64,000 nucleotides of DNA, from positions 620,001 through 684,000 of the forward strand of contig CP058667.1 in the NCBI GenBank assembly GCA_020544305.1. The letters run 5' to 3'. Position numbers and translations under genes: made by a program. Below are positions 1-9,118 of this stretch, in pieces (position 1 is the first letter of the stretch; the number at the start of each line of letters is the position of its first letter). Below the pieces are notes generated by a model. It was not told the DNA's origin, made no database searches, and saw only the letters and a list, made by a program, of their open reading frames with translations. This DNA is from Staphylococcus taiwanensis. GTDB lineage: Bacteria; Bacillota; Bacilli; Staphylococcales; Staphylococcaceae.

Positions 1-203
1 TCGCTTCGATTATTATCTTTTCAAGCTTACATGTAACAGGTGCAACGTCACCATTTGAAATTGGTCCGTATCTCATAATGGCAACAGGATTTATCATAGC
101 TTATCATTATAGTGGTCGTAATTTAGCGACAACGATTACCATGCATATGATTAATAACTGTATTTCTTATATTAGTATTATCACGTCATTTATTTGGTCA
201 TGA
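1..203 (+). CDS. CPBP-family intramembrane metalloprotease, C-terminal end
   Basis: Only the last 66 codons are in the window, read in the frame that opens at base 3 and ends with TGA at 201-203. The peptide is hydrophobic and carries two family-like motifs, FSSLHVTG and, near the end, MHMINN. They resemble the two His-containing motifs of the CPBP/Abi (CAAX protease and bacteriocin processing) family, in which the histidines and Asn help bind the catalytic metal. The specific substrate cannot be told. The family call is an inference from these short motifs and the membrane character. Confidence 0.6.
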   Translation, partial: ASIIIFSSLHVTGATSPFEIGPYLIMATGFIIAYHYSGRNLATTITMHMINNCISYISIITSFIWS

Positions 204-215
204 ATAAATTAGGGT

Positions 216-279
216 AGAAGTAAGCATGTGGCGTTCAAGCAATAACTCAACTTGAATGCGCATGTCTTACTTCTTTTTT
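216..279 (+). terminator. Rho-independent terminator
   Basis: A long imperfect stem (AGAAGTAAG...GGCGTTCAAG against CTTGAATGCG...CTTACTTCT) is followed by a T-run. It lies directly behind the CPBP protease stop and closes that transcript. Confidence 0.85.
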
Positions 280-386
280 ATTATGACAAACAAGAATATA
301 ATATAATTAAGAATTAAATGTTAATCATTTTAAATATAAAATAAAAGGAATAAGTGAGTTTAAATTGTAAGGAGGGAAGCAATGAT

Positions 387-1049
387 ATGTTGCTAGAAGT
401 GAAAAATCTAACTTATAGAGCGGATAGACGTACCATTTTAAAGCATATTAATTTCAAGTTAGATGAAGGTGAATCGGTTGCAGTTGTAGGACCATCAGGA
501 AGCGGTAAAAGTACGTTTTTAAAACAAATCAATAATTTAATTAGTCCTACAGATGGTGAGTTATATTTCAAAGGTAAGTCTTTTAATGATTATAAACCAG
601 AGGAATTGCGTTCAAAAATCAGTTATTTAATGCAACAAAGTGAATTATTTGGAGAAACGATTGGTGACAATATGTCATTTCCAGCAATAGCACATGGTGA
701 TAAATTTGATAAGAAAAAAGCAAAAGCACTATTGAAAAAAGTCAATTTAAGTCATTATGATTTAGATTCTAAAATTGAACATTTATCGGGTGGGGAACGT
801 CAAAGAATCACAATTGCCCGACAGTTAATGTATCGACCAGATATTCTGTTATTAGATGAATCAACGAGTGCATTAGATACCAAAAATAAAGAAACGATTG
901 AACGCATCATTTTCGATATGGTTAAAGAGGGTGTTGCCATTTTATGGATTACGCATAGTGATGATCAAAGTATGCGACATTTTCAAAAGAGAATAACCAT
1001 CGTGGATGGTGAAATTACAAAAGAGGAGGACCTGAATCAAAATGAGTAA
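387..1049 (+). CDS. fetA: ABC transporter ATPase, FetA-type (iron export)
   Basis: ATP-binding subunit of about 220 residues. Walker A is GPSGSGKST at about residues 35-43, the signature is LSGGERQR, Walker B is ILLLDES and the switch His is in WITHS. I place the start at ATG 387 because AAGGAGGG lies about 11 bases upstream. A GTG at 354 in the same frame is possible but less likely. The reading frame overlaps the next gene by 8 bp. That gene is a UPF0014/FetB-type permease, and the pairing marks the FetAB (YbbLM) system, which in E. coli exports iron and protects against oxidative stress. Iron as the substrate here is by family only. Confidence 0.8.
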   Translation: MLLEVKNLTYRADRRTILKHINFKLDEGESVAVVGPSGSGKSTFLKQINNLISPTDGELYFKGKSFNDYKPEELRSKISYLMQQSELFGETIGDNMSFPAIAHGDKFDKKKAKALLKKVNLSHYDLDSKIEHLSGGERQRITIARQLMYRPDILLLDESTSALDTKNKETIERIIFDMVKEGVAILWITHSDDQSMRHFQKRITIVDGEITKEEDLNQNE

Positions 1050-1827
1050 TACAGCCCTCTGTTTAACAGCGTTATTATTATTAATCCCAATCTTCATTTC
1101 TTATAAAGAAGGATTACATATTATTAAAGATCTTGTCGTTGCATCTGTTCGCGCCGTTGTGCAATTAATTATTTTAGGCTTCGTACTGCATTATATTTTC
1201 AAGATTAATGAAGCTTGGATTCTGATGTTAGCGGTATTAATTATTATTATAAACGCATCTTGGAATACGATTAATCGAGCGTCACCTGTGATGCATCATG
1301 TCTTCTGGATTTCATTCACAGCAATCTTTATTGGGACGGCTTTACCTTTGGCGGCCACAGTATTAGCGGGTGCGATTGATTTCAAAGCGAACGAAGTCAT
1401 TCCTATTGGAGGTATGTTAGCTAATAATGGATTAATTGCGATTAACTTAGCTTATCAGAATTTAGATCGAGCCTTTGTTAAAGATATTTCAGATATCGAA
1501 TCTAAATTGACCTTAGCCGCTACACCTAAACTTGCGTCTAAAGATGCCATTAGAGAAAGTATACGATTAGCCATCGTACCGACAATTGATTCTGTGAAAA
1601 CATATGGTTTAGTTTCTATACCAGGTATGATGACAGGTCTGATTATCGGTGGCGTACCACCACTACAAGCAATTAAATTCCAATTGCTCGTTGTATTCAT
1701 TCATACAACGGCTACAATTATGTCAGCCTTAATCGCAACGTACTTGAGTTATAACCAATTCTTTAATGTACGTCATCAACTTGTAGCACGTAATAGTGCA
1801 CTTAACACACCTGATGATGAAGAATAG
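1042..1827 (+). CDS. fetB: ABC transporter permease, FetB/UPF0014 family
   Basis: Polytopic protein of 261 residues with about seven hydrophobic segments, close to the usual length of the UPF0014 (TIGR00245, YbbM/FetB) family. It has the glycine- and asparagine-rich family motif IPIGGMLANNGLIAINLA, followed by the amphipathic loop near ESIRLAIVPTIDSVKTYGLVSIPGMMTG. AGGAGG at 1024-1029 provides the ribosome site inside the end of fetA, and the two frames overlap by 8 bp, so they are translationally coupled. A shared hairpin terminator follows. It probably acts with FetA as a homodimeric inner-membrane iron exporter; the substrate is inferred from the family. Confidence 0.82.
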   Translation: MSNTALCLTALLLLIPIFISYKEGLHIIKDLVVASVRAVVQLIILGFVLHYIFKINEAWILMLAVLIIIINASWNTINRASPVMHHVFWISFTAIFIGTALPLAATVLAGAIDFKANEVIPIGGMLANNGLIAINLAYQNLDRAFVKDISDIESKLTLAATPKLASKDAIRESIRLAIVPTIDSVKTYGLVSIPGMMTGLIIGGVPPLQAIKFQLLVVFIHTTATIMSALIATYLSYNQFFNVRHQLVARNSALNTPDDEE

Positions 1828-1841
1828 ACTAAATGAAAAAA

Positions 1842-1872
1842 AGTTCTCATTTGGAAATCCAAGTGAGAACTT
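1842..1872. terminator. Bidirectional terminator between fetB and the sensor kinase
   Basis: The stem AGTTCTCA-TTGG/CCAA-TGAGAACT with a 4-base loop is flanked by A-run and T-run. It can serve fetAB on the plus strand and the convergent two-component operon on the minus strand. Confidence 0.85.
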
Positions 1873-1889
1873 ATTTTTTAATATGTTAT

Positions 1890-3353
1890 TTAAGATTCAT
1901 CAATCAATATAATGTGGAAGTGAACGCCACTTTTAGAAGGTAATAAAGCAATGGAACCATTATGGAAGTTAACCGCGTCTTGAATAATCGATAAGCCGAT
2001 GCCGTGTTTATCTTTATTCTCTTTAGATGTATAGGATTGCTTAAATAATTCATCGATATGGTCATGTGGAATACCACGACCATCATCAATATAATCAATG
2101 ACCAATTTATTTTGTATATTAGAAAAAGTAATTTCAATGTTTGGATTAATTTCGTTATGTTCAATGCTGTTGTTAATCAAATTAATAAGTAAACGCTCAA
2201 AGTATAATTTATTACCGTAAAACGTTGCATCTTCTAATATATTGAAATGCAGAGAAATCGAATGATAACCGATGATCTGAGTGATGCGACAAGCAGTCGA
2301 TTGCACTGGAAATCGTTCCTTATCTTGCTTCATTTGGTTTGTTTCCATATCGAATGTTTGATTCAAACTATCAATTAAGTCATTCATAAATGTTGCCTTC
2401 TCTGTAATCAATTGCACATAATGTTGAGATTGTTCATCGGTATGAATTAATTTGGAATAACCATAAATCGTTGTTAATGGTGATTTTAAATCATGAGAAA
2501 TTTGGCTAATCCATTTTGATTTATAATAATTAATTTGATTATTATAGAATTTATCATTCAACATTTGTTGGTTTAACTGATAGAGCGACTTGTCTAATTC
2601 AGGATATGTTTTACGATTCTTACGTCGTTTACGTGTAGACGTCGGTTGATGTAATTTACCTAATGAGAGATTACTAATCCAGTCAATGTAGTAAGACAAT
2701 GGCTTAGTTAATCGTCTAGAAATTAAGAATGCAGTGATAGAAACTATGAATGTATTAACAATTAAGAATGCTATCAAAATGATAAGGTATTTTTGATGGT
2801 CATTCTTAAATCCTTCGCCAAAGTCATCACCCCATGCTATCGTTCTTGTACTTGGATTCTTGATAAAATGAAGTTGATCATTTTCTATTAAATAATTATA
2901 GTGATTAAAGTCTAATGTAGATATGCTATCCAGTAATTTTGAAGTGCGAATTTCATTACTATTTTTAATGGTAGGAGAATGGTTTTTATTTTTGTAAAAA
3001 TAGACTAAATAGGTATCGTCTCTTGATATCACAGCGTTTGCATTATTAAGGTTTTTTAGAATCATTGGCTTTATATTTGAATTTTTCTTAGATTTAGGAT
3101 AGATGATTTCTCCATTTTTTTGTACAAAATATAAATCAACATTACTTTTTTTAGCTAAAGTTTGTAGTTCATCATTTGGTTCTTTAGTTATGTCATATGT
3201 ATCTAAATAACTAGGTTCAATTTCATTAATACTCCAATAAATATTAGGTAGTATATTAATTAATAAGAAAATAATAAATGCAAATGTGATGATAAAGTTT
3301 AGAAGTACAAATAGTGTCATATATTTAAGGAATTTTAAGGTAAATTTATTCAT
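1890..3353 (-). CDS. Two-component sensor histidine kinase, unassigned
   Basis: 487 residues. A transmembrane segment at about 12-34, an extracytoplasmic sensor region of about 150 residues, a second membrane segment at about 188-212 and a HAMP-like linker precede the kinase core. The phosphoacceptor is His287 in the H-box ISHDLKSPLTTIYG. The N-box is NLINNSIEHN and the G-box DDGRGIP, then HGIGLSI. The start overlaps the end of the response regulator by 8 bp, so the two are one operon. It does not match my memory of the S. aureus Sae, Arl, Srr, Hss, Bra/Nsa or Kdp kinases. The stimulus is unknown. Confidence 0.85.
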   Translation of the reverse strand: MNKFTLKFLKYMTLFVLLNFIITFAFIIFLLINILPNIYWSINEIEPSYLDTYDITKEPNDELQTLAKKSNVDLYFVQKNGEIIYPKSKKNSNIKPMILKNLNNANAVISRDDTYLVYFYKNKNHSPTIKNSNEIRTSKLLDSISTLDFNHYNYLIENDQLHFIKNPSTRTIAWGDDFGEGFKNDHQKYLIILIAFLIVNTFIVSITAFLISRRLTKPLSYYIDWISNLSLGKLHQPTSTRKRRKNRKTYPELDKSLYQLNQQMLNDKFYNNQINYYKSKWISQISHDLKSPLTTIYGYSKLIHTDEQSQHYVQLITEKATFMNDLIDSLNQTFDMETNQMKQDKERFPVQSTACRITQIIGYHSISLHFNILEDATFYGNKLYFERLLINLINNSIEHNEINPNIEITFSNIQNKLVIDYIDDGRGIPHDHIDELFKQSYTSKENKDKHGIGLSIIQDAVNFHNGSIALLPSKSGVHFHIILIDES

Positions 3354-4023
3354 CGTTATCTTCCTTAAACATGTAGCCTCTACTACGAACTGTTCTGATG
3401 TATTCAGGATTGTTAGGATTTTCCTCGATTTTTTTGCGTAGTGTTCTAATATGGACCATTAAAGTATTGTCGTCTACTCCAGTATCATAGCCCCAAACTT
3501 TAGAATACAGTTGATCTTTAGTCAGTACTTGGTTTTTATTTTTAATAAGGTAACTTAATAAGTTGAACTCACGGTTCGTCAAATTTACCAACGTGTCATG
3601 GCTATAAACTTCCATACTATTGAAATTAACTTTTAAATGATTATAAGTATAAATGTCGCTTGATTGTTTATTTAAATGAAGTGACACTCTGTAATATAAT
3701 TCCATCGGATCAAATGGCTTTTTAATATAATCGACAGCTCCATTTTCAAACCCTTTATACACATCGATATTTGTAGTCTTAGCTGTAACAACGATGACCG
3801 AAGTTTCGTTTAAATCGATGTATTTAATCAGTTGATAGCCATCTTCAGATTTTAAATTTAAGTCTAGAAGTATAACCTGATAGTTAGACTGAAGTAATTC
3901 ATGTTTCGCATCATGAATATTATCTACTGATTTAACATGTGCAATGCCTTTCGTAGTTAAAGATAACTTCATTAATTCATTAATATCTTTGTCATCTTCT
4001 ACAATTAGAACATCTTCGTTCAT
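3346..4023 (-). CDS. OmpR/PhoB-family response regulator
   Basis: Receiver domain with acidic pocket ED-D at residues 9-11, phosphoacceptor Asp54 (ILLDLNL) and the conserved Thr/Ala and Lys (VTAK, IKKPFDP). The C-terminal winged helix (LTNREFNLLSYLIKN...VHIRTLRKKIEENP...VRSRGYMF) is OmpR type. I chose ATG 4023 because AGGTGG lies 5 bases before it; an upstream GTG at 4032 is less well placed. It precedes and overlaps its kinase gene. A TATAAT-like -10 on this strand lies at 4071-4076 inside a 13-bp palindrome (AACTATTATAGTT), which could be an operator. Targets are unknown; the divergent small membrane protein and MFS gene are candidates by position. Confidence 0.88.
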   Translation of the reverse strand: MNEDVLIVEDDKDINELMKLSLTTKGIAHVKSVDNIHDAKHELLQSNYQVILLDLNLKSEDGYQLIKYIDLNETSVIVVTAKTTNIDVYKGFENGAVDYIKKPFDPMELYYRVSLHLNKQSSDIYTYNHLKVNFNSMEVYSHDTLVNLTNREFNLLSYLIKNKNQVLTKDQLYSKVWGYDTGVDDNTLMVHIRTLRKKIEENPNNPEYIRTVRSRGYMFKEDNDE

Positions 4024-4174
4024 TGTTACCACCTCATTACTTATCTTATAAGACTTTTTGATTTTTAACTATTATAGTTTTTATTATTTAAGGAAAAATT
4101 AAGATTGAGATAAGAATGATTTAATTCATAGCGTTTAAGATAAAAGTAAATGAAGATATAAAGGGGCATTGAAA

Positions 4175-4405
4175 ATGAAGTTTGTATCAAACATCATTGG
4201 TTGCGTAATTATTGTACTTGTTTTATATAATATATTGAGATTTTTATTAAGTATTACAGAATCATATTTTAATTTGAGTTTAGGTATCGACTTTTTACTA
4301 TATAATAATTATATGGTCTACGGTGCGATGGGCTTATTAGTAGTCTTAGCTTTTATTCAAGAAATCATTGATCATCGTTATCATAATAATGAACATTTAT
4401 ATTAA
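4175..4405 (+). CDS. Small two-helix membrane protein, unknown
   Basis: 76 residues starting at ATG 4175, chosen because AAGGGG at 4161-4166 is 8 bases upstream. The in-frame TTG at 4169 would be too close. Two hydrophobic segments (about residues 5-27 and 45-63) and a short His/Asn-rich charged tail are visible. It is divergent from the response regulator operon and about 110 bp ahead of an MFS gene. I do not recognise a family. It may be part of the same regulon, but nothing in the sequence proves that. Confidence 0.6.
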   Translation: MKFVSNIIGCVIIVLVLYNILRFLLSITESYFNLSLGIDFLLYNNYMVYGAMGLLVVLAFIQEIIDHRYHNNEHLY

Positions 4406-4515
4406 AACGTTTAGGCAGAAAATTATAATTGAATATTATATAATAGAACAGTTACGAATCTTGAAACAGTGCGTAGCTGTTTTTTTAATGAAAAAAATAG
4501 AAAGGAGTAAGAATA

Positions 4516-5691
4516 ATGTCAATTATGCGTGTGGCAACATTTATTATCAGCGTATTTATTGTTGGAATGGTTGAAATGATGGTTGCCGGTATTATGAACT
4601 TAATGAGTGATGACCTAGGTGTCTCAGAACCAATTATTGGACAACTTGTTACACTTTACGCATTAACCTTTGCCATTTGTGGACCAATATTAGTTAAACT
4701 CACTAATCGTTATCCAGCACGTTCGGTCTTGCTGTGGACGTTAGTCACGTTTGTGGTTGGAAACGCCATTATTGCAATAGCACCTAATTTCACTGTATTA
4801 GTGATTGGACGTATTCTTTCATCAGCGGCAGCGTCTTTAATTATCGTTAAAGTTTTAGCATTAACAGCAATGTTAACTGCCCCTAAGAACAGAGGTAAGA
4901 TGATTGGTGTGGTTTATACCGGGTTTAGTGGGGCAAATGTCTTTGGTGTGCCTATTGGTACTATGATTGGGGATTGGATAGGTTGGCGCTTTACGTTTGT
5001 TTTTATTATAGTAATTAGTCTTATTGCCGGCTTATTAATGATTAAATATCTCCCAACTACTACGGAACTTAATCACGCGAATTTAAAGTATAATCAAGTT
5101 GCTGAAGATAATAGCGTTACCTCACATATCATGCGCCCTGCAGAAATTGTGAAATATCTGGCAATTACATTACTTATTTTAATTGCCAATTCTGTAACTT
5201 TCGTCTATATTAATCCACTTATTTTGGAAAATGGGCATAGCATGGGCTATGTGTCATTAGCATTATTAGTCAATGGTGTAGCGGGCGTTGTGGGTACATC
5301 AATGGGTGGTGTACTGGCAGATAAATTAACCAGTAAACGTTGGTTAATCATCGCATTTTCAGTATTTATTATCATGATGTTAATGATAAACTTAATCCTA
5401 TCTACGACAGTACTATTACTCGTAGGTCTATTCATTTGGAATATCGTACAGTGGAGTACAAACCCAGCAATTCAAAGTGGGATTATCGAACATGTAGAAG
5501 GTGACACGAGCCAAGTGATGAGTTGGAATATGTCATGTCTTAATGCTGGTATAGGTTTCGGTGGTATTATCGGCGGTCTTGTAGTTTCAAATCTGTCTGT
5601 CGAAGCGGTCACGTTGGTTAGTGCCTTTATCGGCTTATTAGGACTGATTATTGTATTAACACTTAAGAATATTCATTACGCTAAAAATTAA
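4516..5691 (+). CDS. MFS transporter, DHA1 (AraJ-like) family
   Basis: 391 residues with about 12 hydrophobic segments, the normal size for a DHA1 drug or sugar efflux MFS protein. The loop 2-3 region (KLTNRYPARSVLLW) is a degenerate MFS motif A, and VYTGFSGANVFGVPIGTMIG resembles the motif C/antiporter region of AraJ/YdhP-type exporters. AAGGAG lies at 4502-4508 before ATG 4516. A strong terminator follows. The substrate cannot be inferred. Confidence 0.8.
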   Translation: MSIMRVATFIISVFIVGMVEMMVAGIMNLMSDDLGVSEPIIGQLVTLYALTFAICGPILVKLTNRYPARSVLLWTLVTFVVGNAIIAIAPNFTVLVIGRILSSAAASLIIVKVLALTAMLTAPKNRGKMIGVVYTGFSGANVFGVPIGTMIGDWIGWRFTFVFIIVISLIAGLLMIKYLPTTTELNHANLKYNQVAEDNSVTSHIMRPAEIVKYLAITLLILIANSVTFVYINPLILENGHSMGYVSLALLVNGVAGVVGTSMGGVLADKLTSKRWLIIAFSVFIIMMLMINLILSTTVLLLVGLFIWNIVQWSTNPAIQSGIIEHVEGDTSQVMSWNMSCLNAGIGFGGIIGGLVVSNLSVEAVTLVSAFIGLLGLIIVLTLKNIHYAKN

Positions 5692-5696
5692 ACGTT

Positions 5697-5747
5697 AAAA
5701 AGCTCAGAACTGATACTTTCTAATTGAAAGAATCAGTTCTGAGCTTT
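5697..5747. terminator. Bidirectional terminator
   Basis: A very strong stem of about 20 bp (AAAAGCTCAGAACTGAT... against ...ATCAGTTCTGAGCTTTT) with a 5-base loop and A/T flanks lies between the convergent MFS and esterase genes. Confidence 0.92.
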
Positions 5748-7096
5748 TATTTATATATGTGAGGATGTTTGTTGATTTTTGAGTAGGGCGACCATGGCAT
5801 TGAACTCGTTTTCGCAAAATATACTAAGTCACTTATCATTTGTTTACTTAATCGCATTTCTGAAGTGACATCTTCAACATCGTGAGCGTTTAGAATTTTC
5901 ATTTTCCCAAACCAAAAGATGAGATCTAAAATATGATAAGCACTAGCGAAATGAGGATGACCAGGTAGAGACCAATCGAAACGTAATAACCATTGATTAG
6001 AATTGTGTTCTAAACGATTGAGGAATGACATCATCGGAGCTATAAAATAATAATCTGTCACAATATCGGCTTGTTGACGGCCAGTTTGTACGTCCGCTTC
6101 AACAACACCAATATGATTGAGCTTCATGACTTCTACAAAACGTTTAGCATTTAATTTACGTGCTTCATTACGAATATAACAATCGCCTTCATCTTTCGTA
6201 TAACCGATAACTAAGGGTTTCCCAAAGTGTGAAAGCGGGCGGTTCATCACTTCATCTTTTACAGGTGAATAAATGAGTTCTAATCCTTTAGAAGGTCCCC
6301 GAGATTGTTCGTCCAATGCCATTAATTTAAGCATGTCTTTAGACGATAAATCTTTAAGTGTTGTATGTGGATAATGATGATTCATTAATGCTGCAAAATG
6401 ATGTGCTTTCAAATGGCTAGCATGAGGTGTATCAAGATTTAACATACCACTCAATAATACTACTTTATGATAGTAAGCATCTAAATTAGGTTGTTGCATC
6501 AGTGCTTGAATACTCATACTTCCCGCTGATTGTCCCATTAAAGTGATATTCGTTGGGTCTCCACCAAAGTATTCAATATAGTAATGAACCCATTTTAAAA
6601 CATTGATTTGGTCGGATAAGCCATTATTATAATCAAACTGCGCATTAAAAGCTGACCAATCTAAAAATCCCAGCGCACCGAGACGATAATTAAAAGTGAT
6701 GACGATAACATCATGTTCTTGAACAATAGGTTCAGGCGTATATAATTCAGCTGAACCATGTCCATTTACGAAACCACCACCGTAAAAATAAATGATAACA
6801 GGTTTTTTATTGTTGTTATGATTTTGACGCCATATGTTTAAATACAAACAATCTTCATTTTGTGTAAAATCGCTGTGCTTTGATGAAAAGAATGTTTCTA
6901 ATTTATTGTCTGGTTGAGGAGGTATCGCTTTAAAAGTTGACGCTTCAATTTCTTGATATTCAATGTTTAGTAATTGCGAATGTTTGAAACGTCGTGTGCC
7001 AATAGGAGGATAGGCATAAGGTATGCCTTTAAAGCTTTCAATTCCATCATGTACTTTGCCATATATTGTGCTTTTGCCTATTTGTACCTTTACCAT
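5747..7096 (-). CDS. Type B carboxylesterase (para-nitrobenzyl esterase-like)
   Basis: Alpha/beta-hydrolase of 449 residues. Family marks are FKGIPYA near residue 22, EDCLYLNIW at 81-89, the oxyanion-hole GGGF at 107-110 and the nucleophile elbow GQSAGS with Ser190. An acidic residue in KDEGDCY and a His in the HPHFASAYH region probably complete the triad. It is shorter than Bacillus PnbA (about 490 residues), mostly from the C-terminal half. From memory, S. aureus has a homologue in the same place beside the amino acid permease and opuC. It hydrolyses esters of small alcohols or phenols; the natural substrate is unknown. Confidence 0.85.
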   Translation of the reverse strand: MVKVQIGKSTIYGKVHDGIESFKGIPYAYPPIGTRRFKHSQLLNIEYQEIEASTFKAIPPQPDNKLETFFSSKHSDFTQNEDCLYLNIWRQNHNNNKKPVIIYFYGGGFVNGHGSAELYTPEPIVQEHDVIVITFNYRLGALGFLDWSAFNAQFDYNNGLSDQINVLKWVHYYIEYFGGDPTNITLMGQSAGSMSIQALMQQPNLDAYYHKVVLLSGMLNLDTPHASHLKAHHFAALMNHHYPHTTLKDLSSKDMLKLMALDEQSRGPSKGLELIYSPVKDEVMNRPLSHFGKPLVIGYTKDEGDCYIRNEARKLNAKRFVEVMKLNHIGVVEADVQTGRQQADIVTDYYFIAPMMSFLNRLEHNSNQWLLRFDWSLPGHPHFASAYHILDLIFWFGKMKILNAHDVEDVTSEMRLSKQMISDLVYFAKTSSMPWSPYSKINKHPHIYK

Positions 7097-7175
7097 CTTA
7101 ACGTCACTTCCTCAATCTTGTATCACTTTAACTATATCATGACATATGCGAGATAAAGTATGTATAGCATAGAAA

Positions 7176-7215
7176 AATCCCTTCAAAGTCAATTTAGATC
7201 ACTTTGAAGGGATTC
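7176..7215 (-). terminator. Terminator of the amino acid permease gene
   Basis: The perfect stem AATCCCTTCAAAGT/ACTTTGAAGGGATT has an 11-base loop. A T-run follows on the minus strand. Confidence 0.88.
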
Positions 7216-7242
7216 ATTTAGCTTCTTCTAATTTGAATCGAT

Positions 7243-8931
7243 TTATTTGTTTTCATGTTGTTTAGCTTCTTTTTCATGTTGTTTAGCTTCTTTTTCATCA
7301 GCCTCGTGTTGTTCTGATTCTATGAGGTCTTCTTTCATTTGCTTGTTAATTTTCTTAGCACGTTTATAATAAATGCTCTTGAAGTGACTTGTGATACCAA
7401 CTCTATAGAATATTAAAGCTAGAATCGCAATAACAAGGAAATCATAAGGATAGTGAATTAAGTTAATACCTTTAAATTCTTTACTACCAATAAATGACAT
7501 AATGGCTAAAAGAATTAGGTAAACAATAATCCACATACTACCACCGATTTGTTTTTTAGTGTTTTTCCAATTCATTTTATATTCATAGAAGAAATAAATT
7601 GGTAATCCTAAAATAATGATTAAAATAACTTCGGCAGTTGTTGGCCACATTGCCCAATAAATCGCTAGTGAAGCTAGGACGAATGAAAGTGGCGCCATCA
7701 CTTTAAGCATTGTTCCACGGAACGGACGGTGTAGTTTAGGTCCCATTTCACGTAAAGACATTACTGTTGTTGGACCAGTTAAATAAGCGACTAATGTTGC
7801 TGTAGAAATAACTGCAGCAAGTACACCCCAATCACGGAATAACGTTACCATAATCATACTTACAATTGCGTTAAAGACAATGGCAACACGTGGAATATTG
7901 TATGTTGTATTAATTTTCCCTAAGAATTTAGGAATATGTCCATTTTGTTCCATCGCATTTAAGACACGACCAGTAATTGCTACGAATGATACACCTGTAC
8001 CGAAAGGTGATACTACGGCTTCGATGTAAAGTAAGATAGCTAACCAGTTGATGCCAAGTAAAATAGCCATGTCAGCAAATGGAGAGTTAAAGTTAATACC
8101 ATGCCAACCGTGTTCGTGAATCATTGATTGTGGCATTGATGTAATAAATGTACTTTGTAAAATAATGTACAGAATCGCACTTAATGTTAATGAAATACCG
8201 ATACCACGGGCAATATTCTTTTCAGGATTTTTAATTTCAGAACCCATATTAATGATGGTTTGGAATGCATTAAATGAGAAAATAATACCTGAAGTTGTTG
8301 TTGCCGCAAAGATAGGGGCACTACCATATGGCATAAATTCACCAATTGATGAACCATAGTTGCCAGTATCGAAACCAGAAATCATTAACATAATGATTGT
8401 TAATAATGGTACACCTAATTTGAATATAGATATTAAACTAGTGAATGATGTTAATAATTTAACTGACCAATAGTTTAATAAAGAAAAAATGATAATAATG
8501 ACATATACGGCGAATAAACCTATTGTACTAATAGAACCGTTATGCATTAATGCTGATGTTGGTTTTGCCCAATCCCATGGCCAAGAACTAATATATTGAA
8601 CGGCAGATACTGCCTCAATAGGGATAATGGTTACAAGTGATACCCAGTTTGACCAAGCTGCAATAAACCCAAGTAATGAACCATGTGAATATTGCGCATA
8701 GTTACTCATACCACCTGATTGTGGAAACATTGTTCCAATTTCTATATAGTTATATGAAATCGTACCTATGACTATAAACCCAATAATCCAAGATATAATA
8801 GCTGCTGGTCCAGCTGCAGAAGAAGCTTCCCATGCACCAAAGAGCCAACCTGAACCTATCAAGCTACCTAAACCGAGTAAGACAAGTTGGACTAAATTGA
8901 TCTTACTATTATCGTTATTATTTTGTCCCAT
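7243..8931 (-). CDS. APC-family amino acid permease
   Basis: 562 residues with 12 or more hydrophobic segments. The N-terminal family motif LGSLIGSGWLFG is the unwound-helix substrate site of APC transporters, followed by GGMSNYAQYS. AAAGGAG stands before ATG 8931. After the last membrane helix there is a cytoplasmic, highly charged tail made of Lys/Glu/His, with a 7-residue unit (KEAKQHE) repeated in tandem; at DNA level this is a 21-bp direct repeat at 7250-7291. It is the neighbour of opuC and the esterase, as in S. aureus. The substrate is not clear. Confidence 0.82.
   Translation of the reverse strand: MGQNNNDNSKINLVQLVLLGLGSLIGSGWLFGAWEASSAAGPAAIISWIIGFIVIGTISYNYIEIGTMFPQSGGMSNYAQYSHGSLLGFIAAWSNWVSLVTIIPIEAVSAVQYISSWPWDWAKPTSALMHNGSISTIGLFAVYVIIIIFSLLNYWSVKLLTSFTSLISIFKLGVPLLTIIMLMISGFDTGNYGSSIGEFMPYGSAPIFAATTTSGIIFSFNAFQTIINMGSEIKNPEKNIARGIGISLTLSAILYIILQSTFITSMPQSMIHEHGWHGINFNSPFADMAILLGINWLAILLYIEAVVSPFGTGVSFVAITGRVLNAMEQNGHIPKFLGKINTTYNIPRVAIVFNAIVSMIMVTLFRDWGVLAAVISTATLVAYLTGPTTVMSLREMGPKLHRPFRGTMLKVMAPLSFVLASLAIYWAMWPTTAEVILIIILGLPIYFFYEYKMNWKNTKKQIGGSMWIIVYLILLAIMSFIGSKEFKGINLIHYPYDFLVIAILALIFYRVGITSHFKSIYYKRAKKINKQMKEDLIESEQHEADEKEAKQHEKEAKQHENK
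7250..7291 (-). repeat. 21-bp tandem repeat inside the permease tail
   Basis: Two perfect copies of a 21-bp unit encode two heptads of the charged C-terminal tail. The length is a multiple of three, so copy number can change without a frameshift. Confidence 0.85.
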
Positions 8932-9118
8932 AAATACTCCTTTATGTTGTTTTTATTTTCATCAAAAACGATACGTTATAATTATACGCTTATCATTTCA
9001 TTAGTCAATTTATGATTTTGATATTTAGCAAAATATTGTGTTAATTATAGTTAATACAATCGTTTCATATTATAATAGCGTTATCGTTAATAAATGAATG
9101 ATGCAAAGGGTGAATGAA

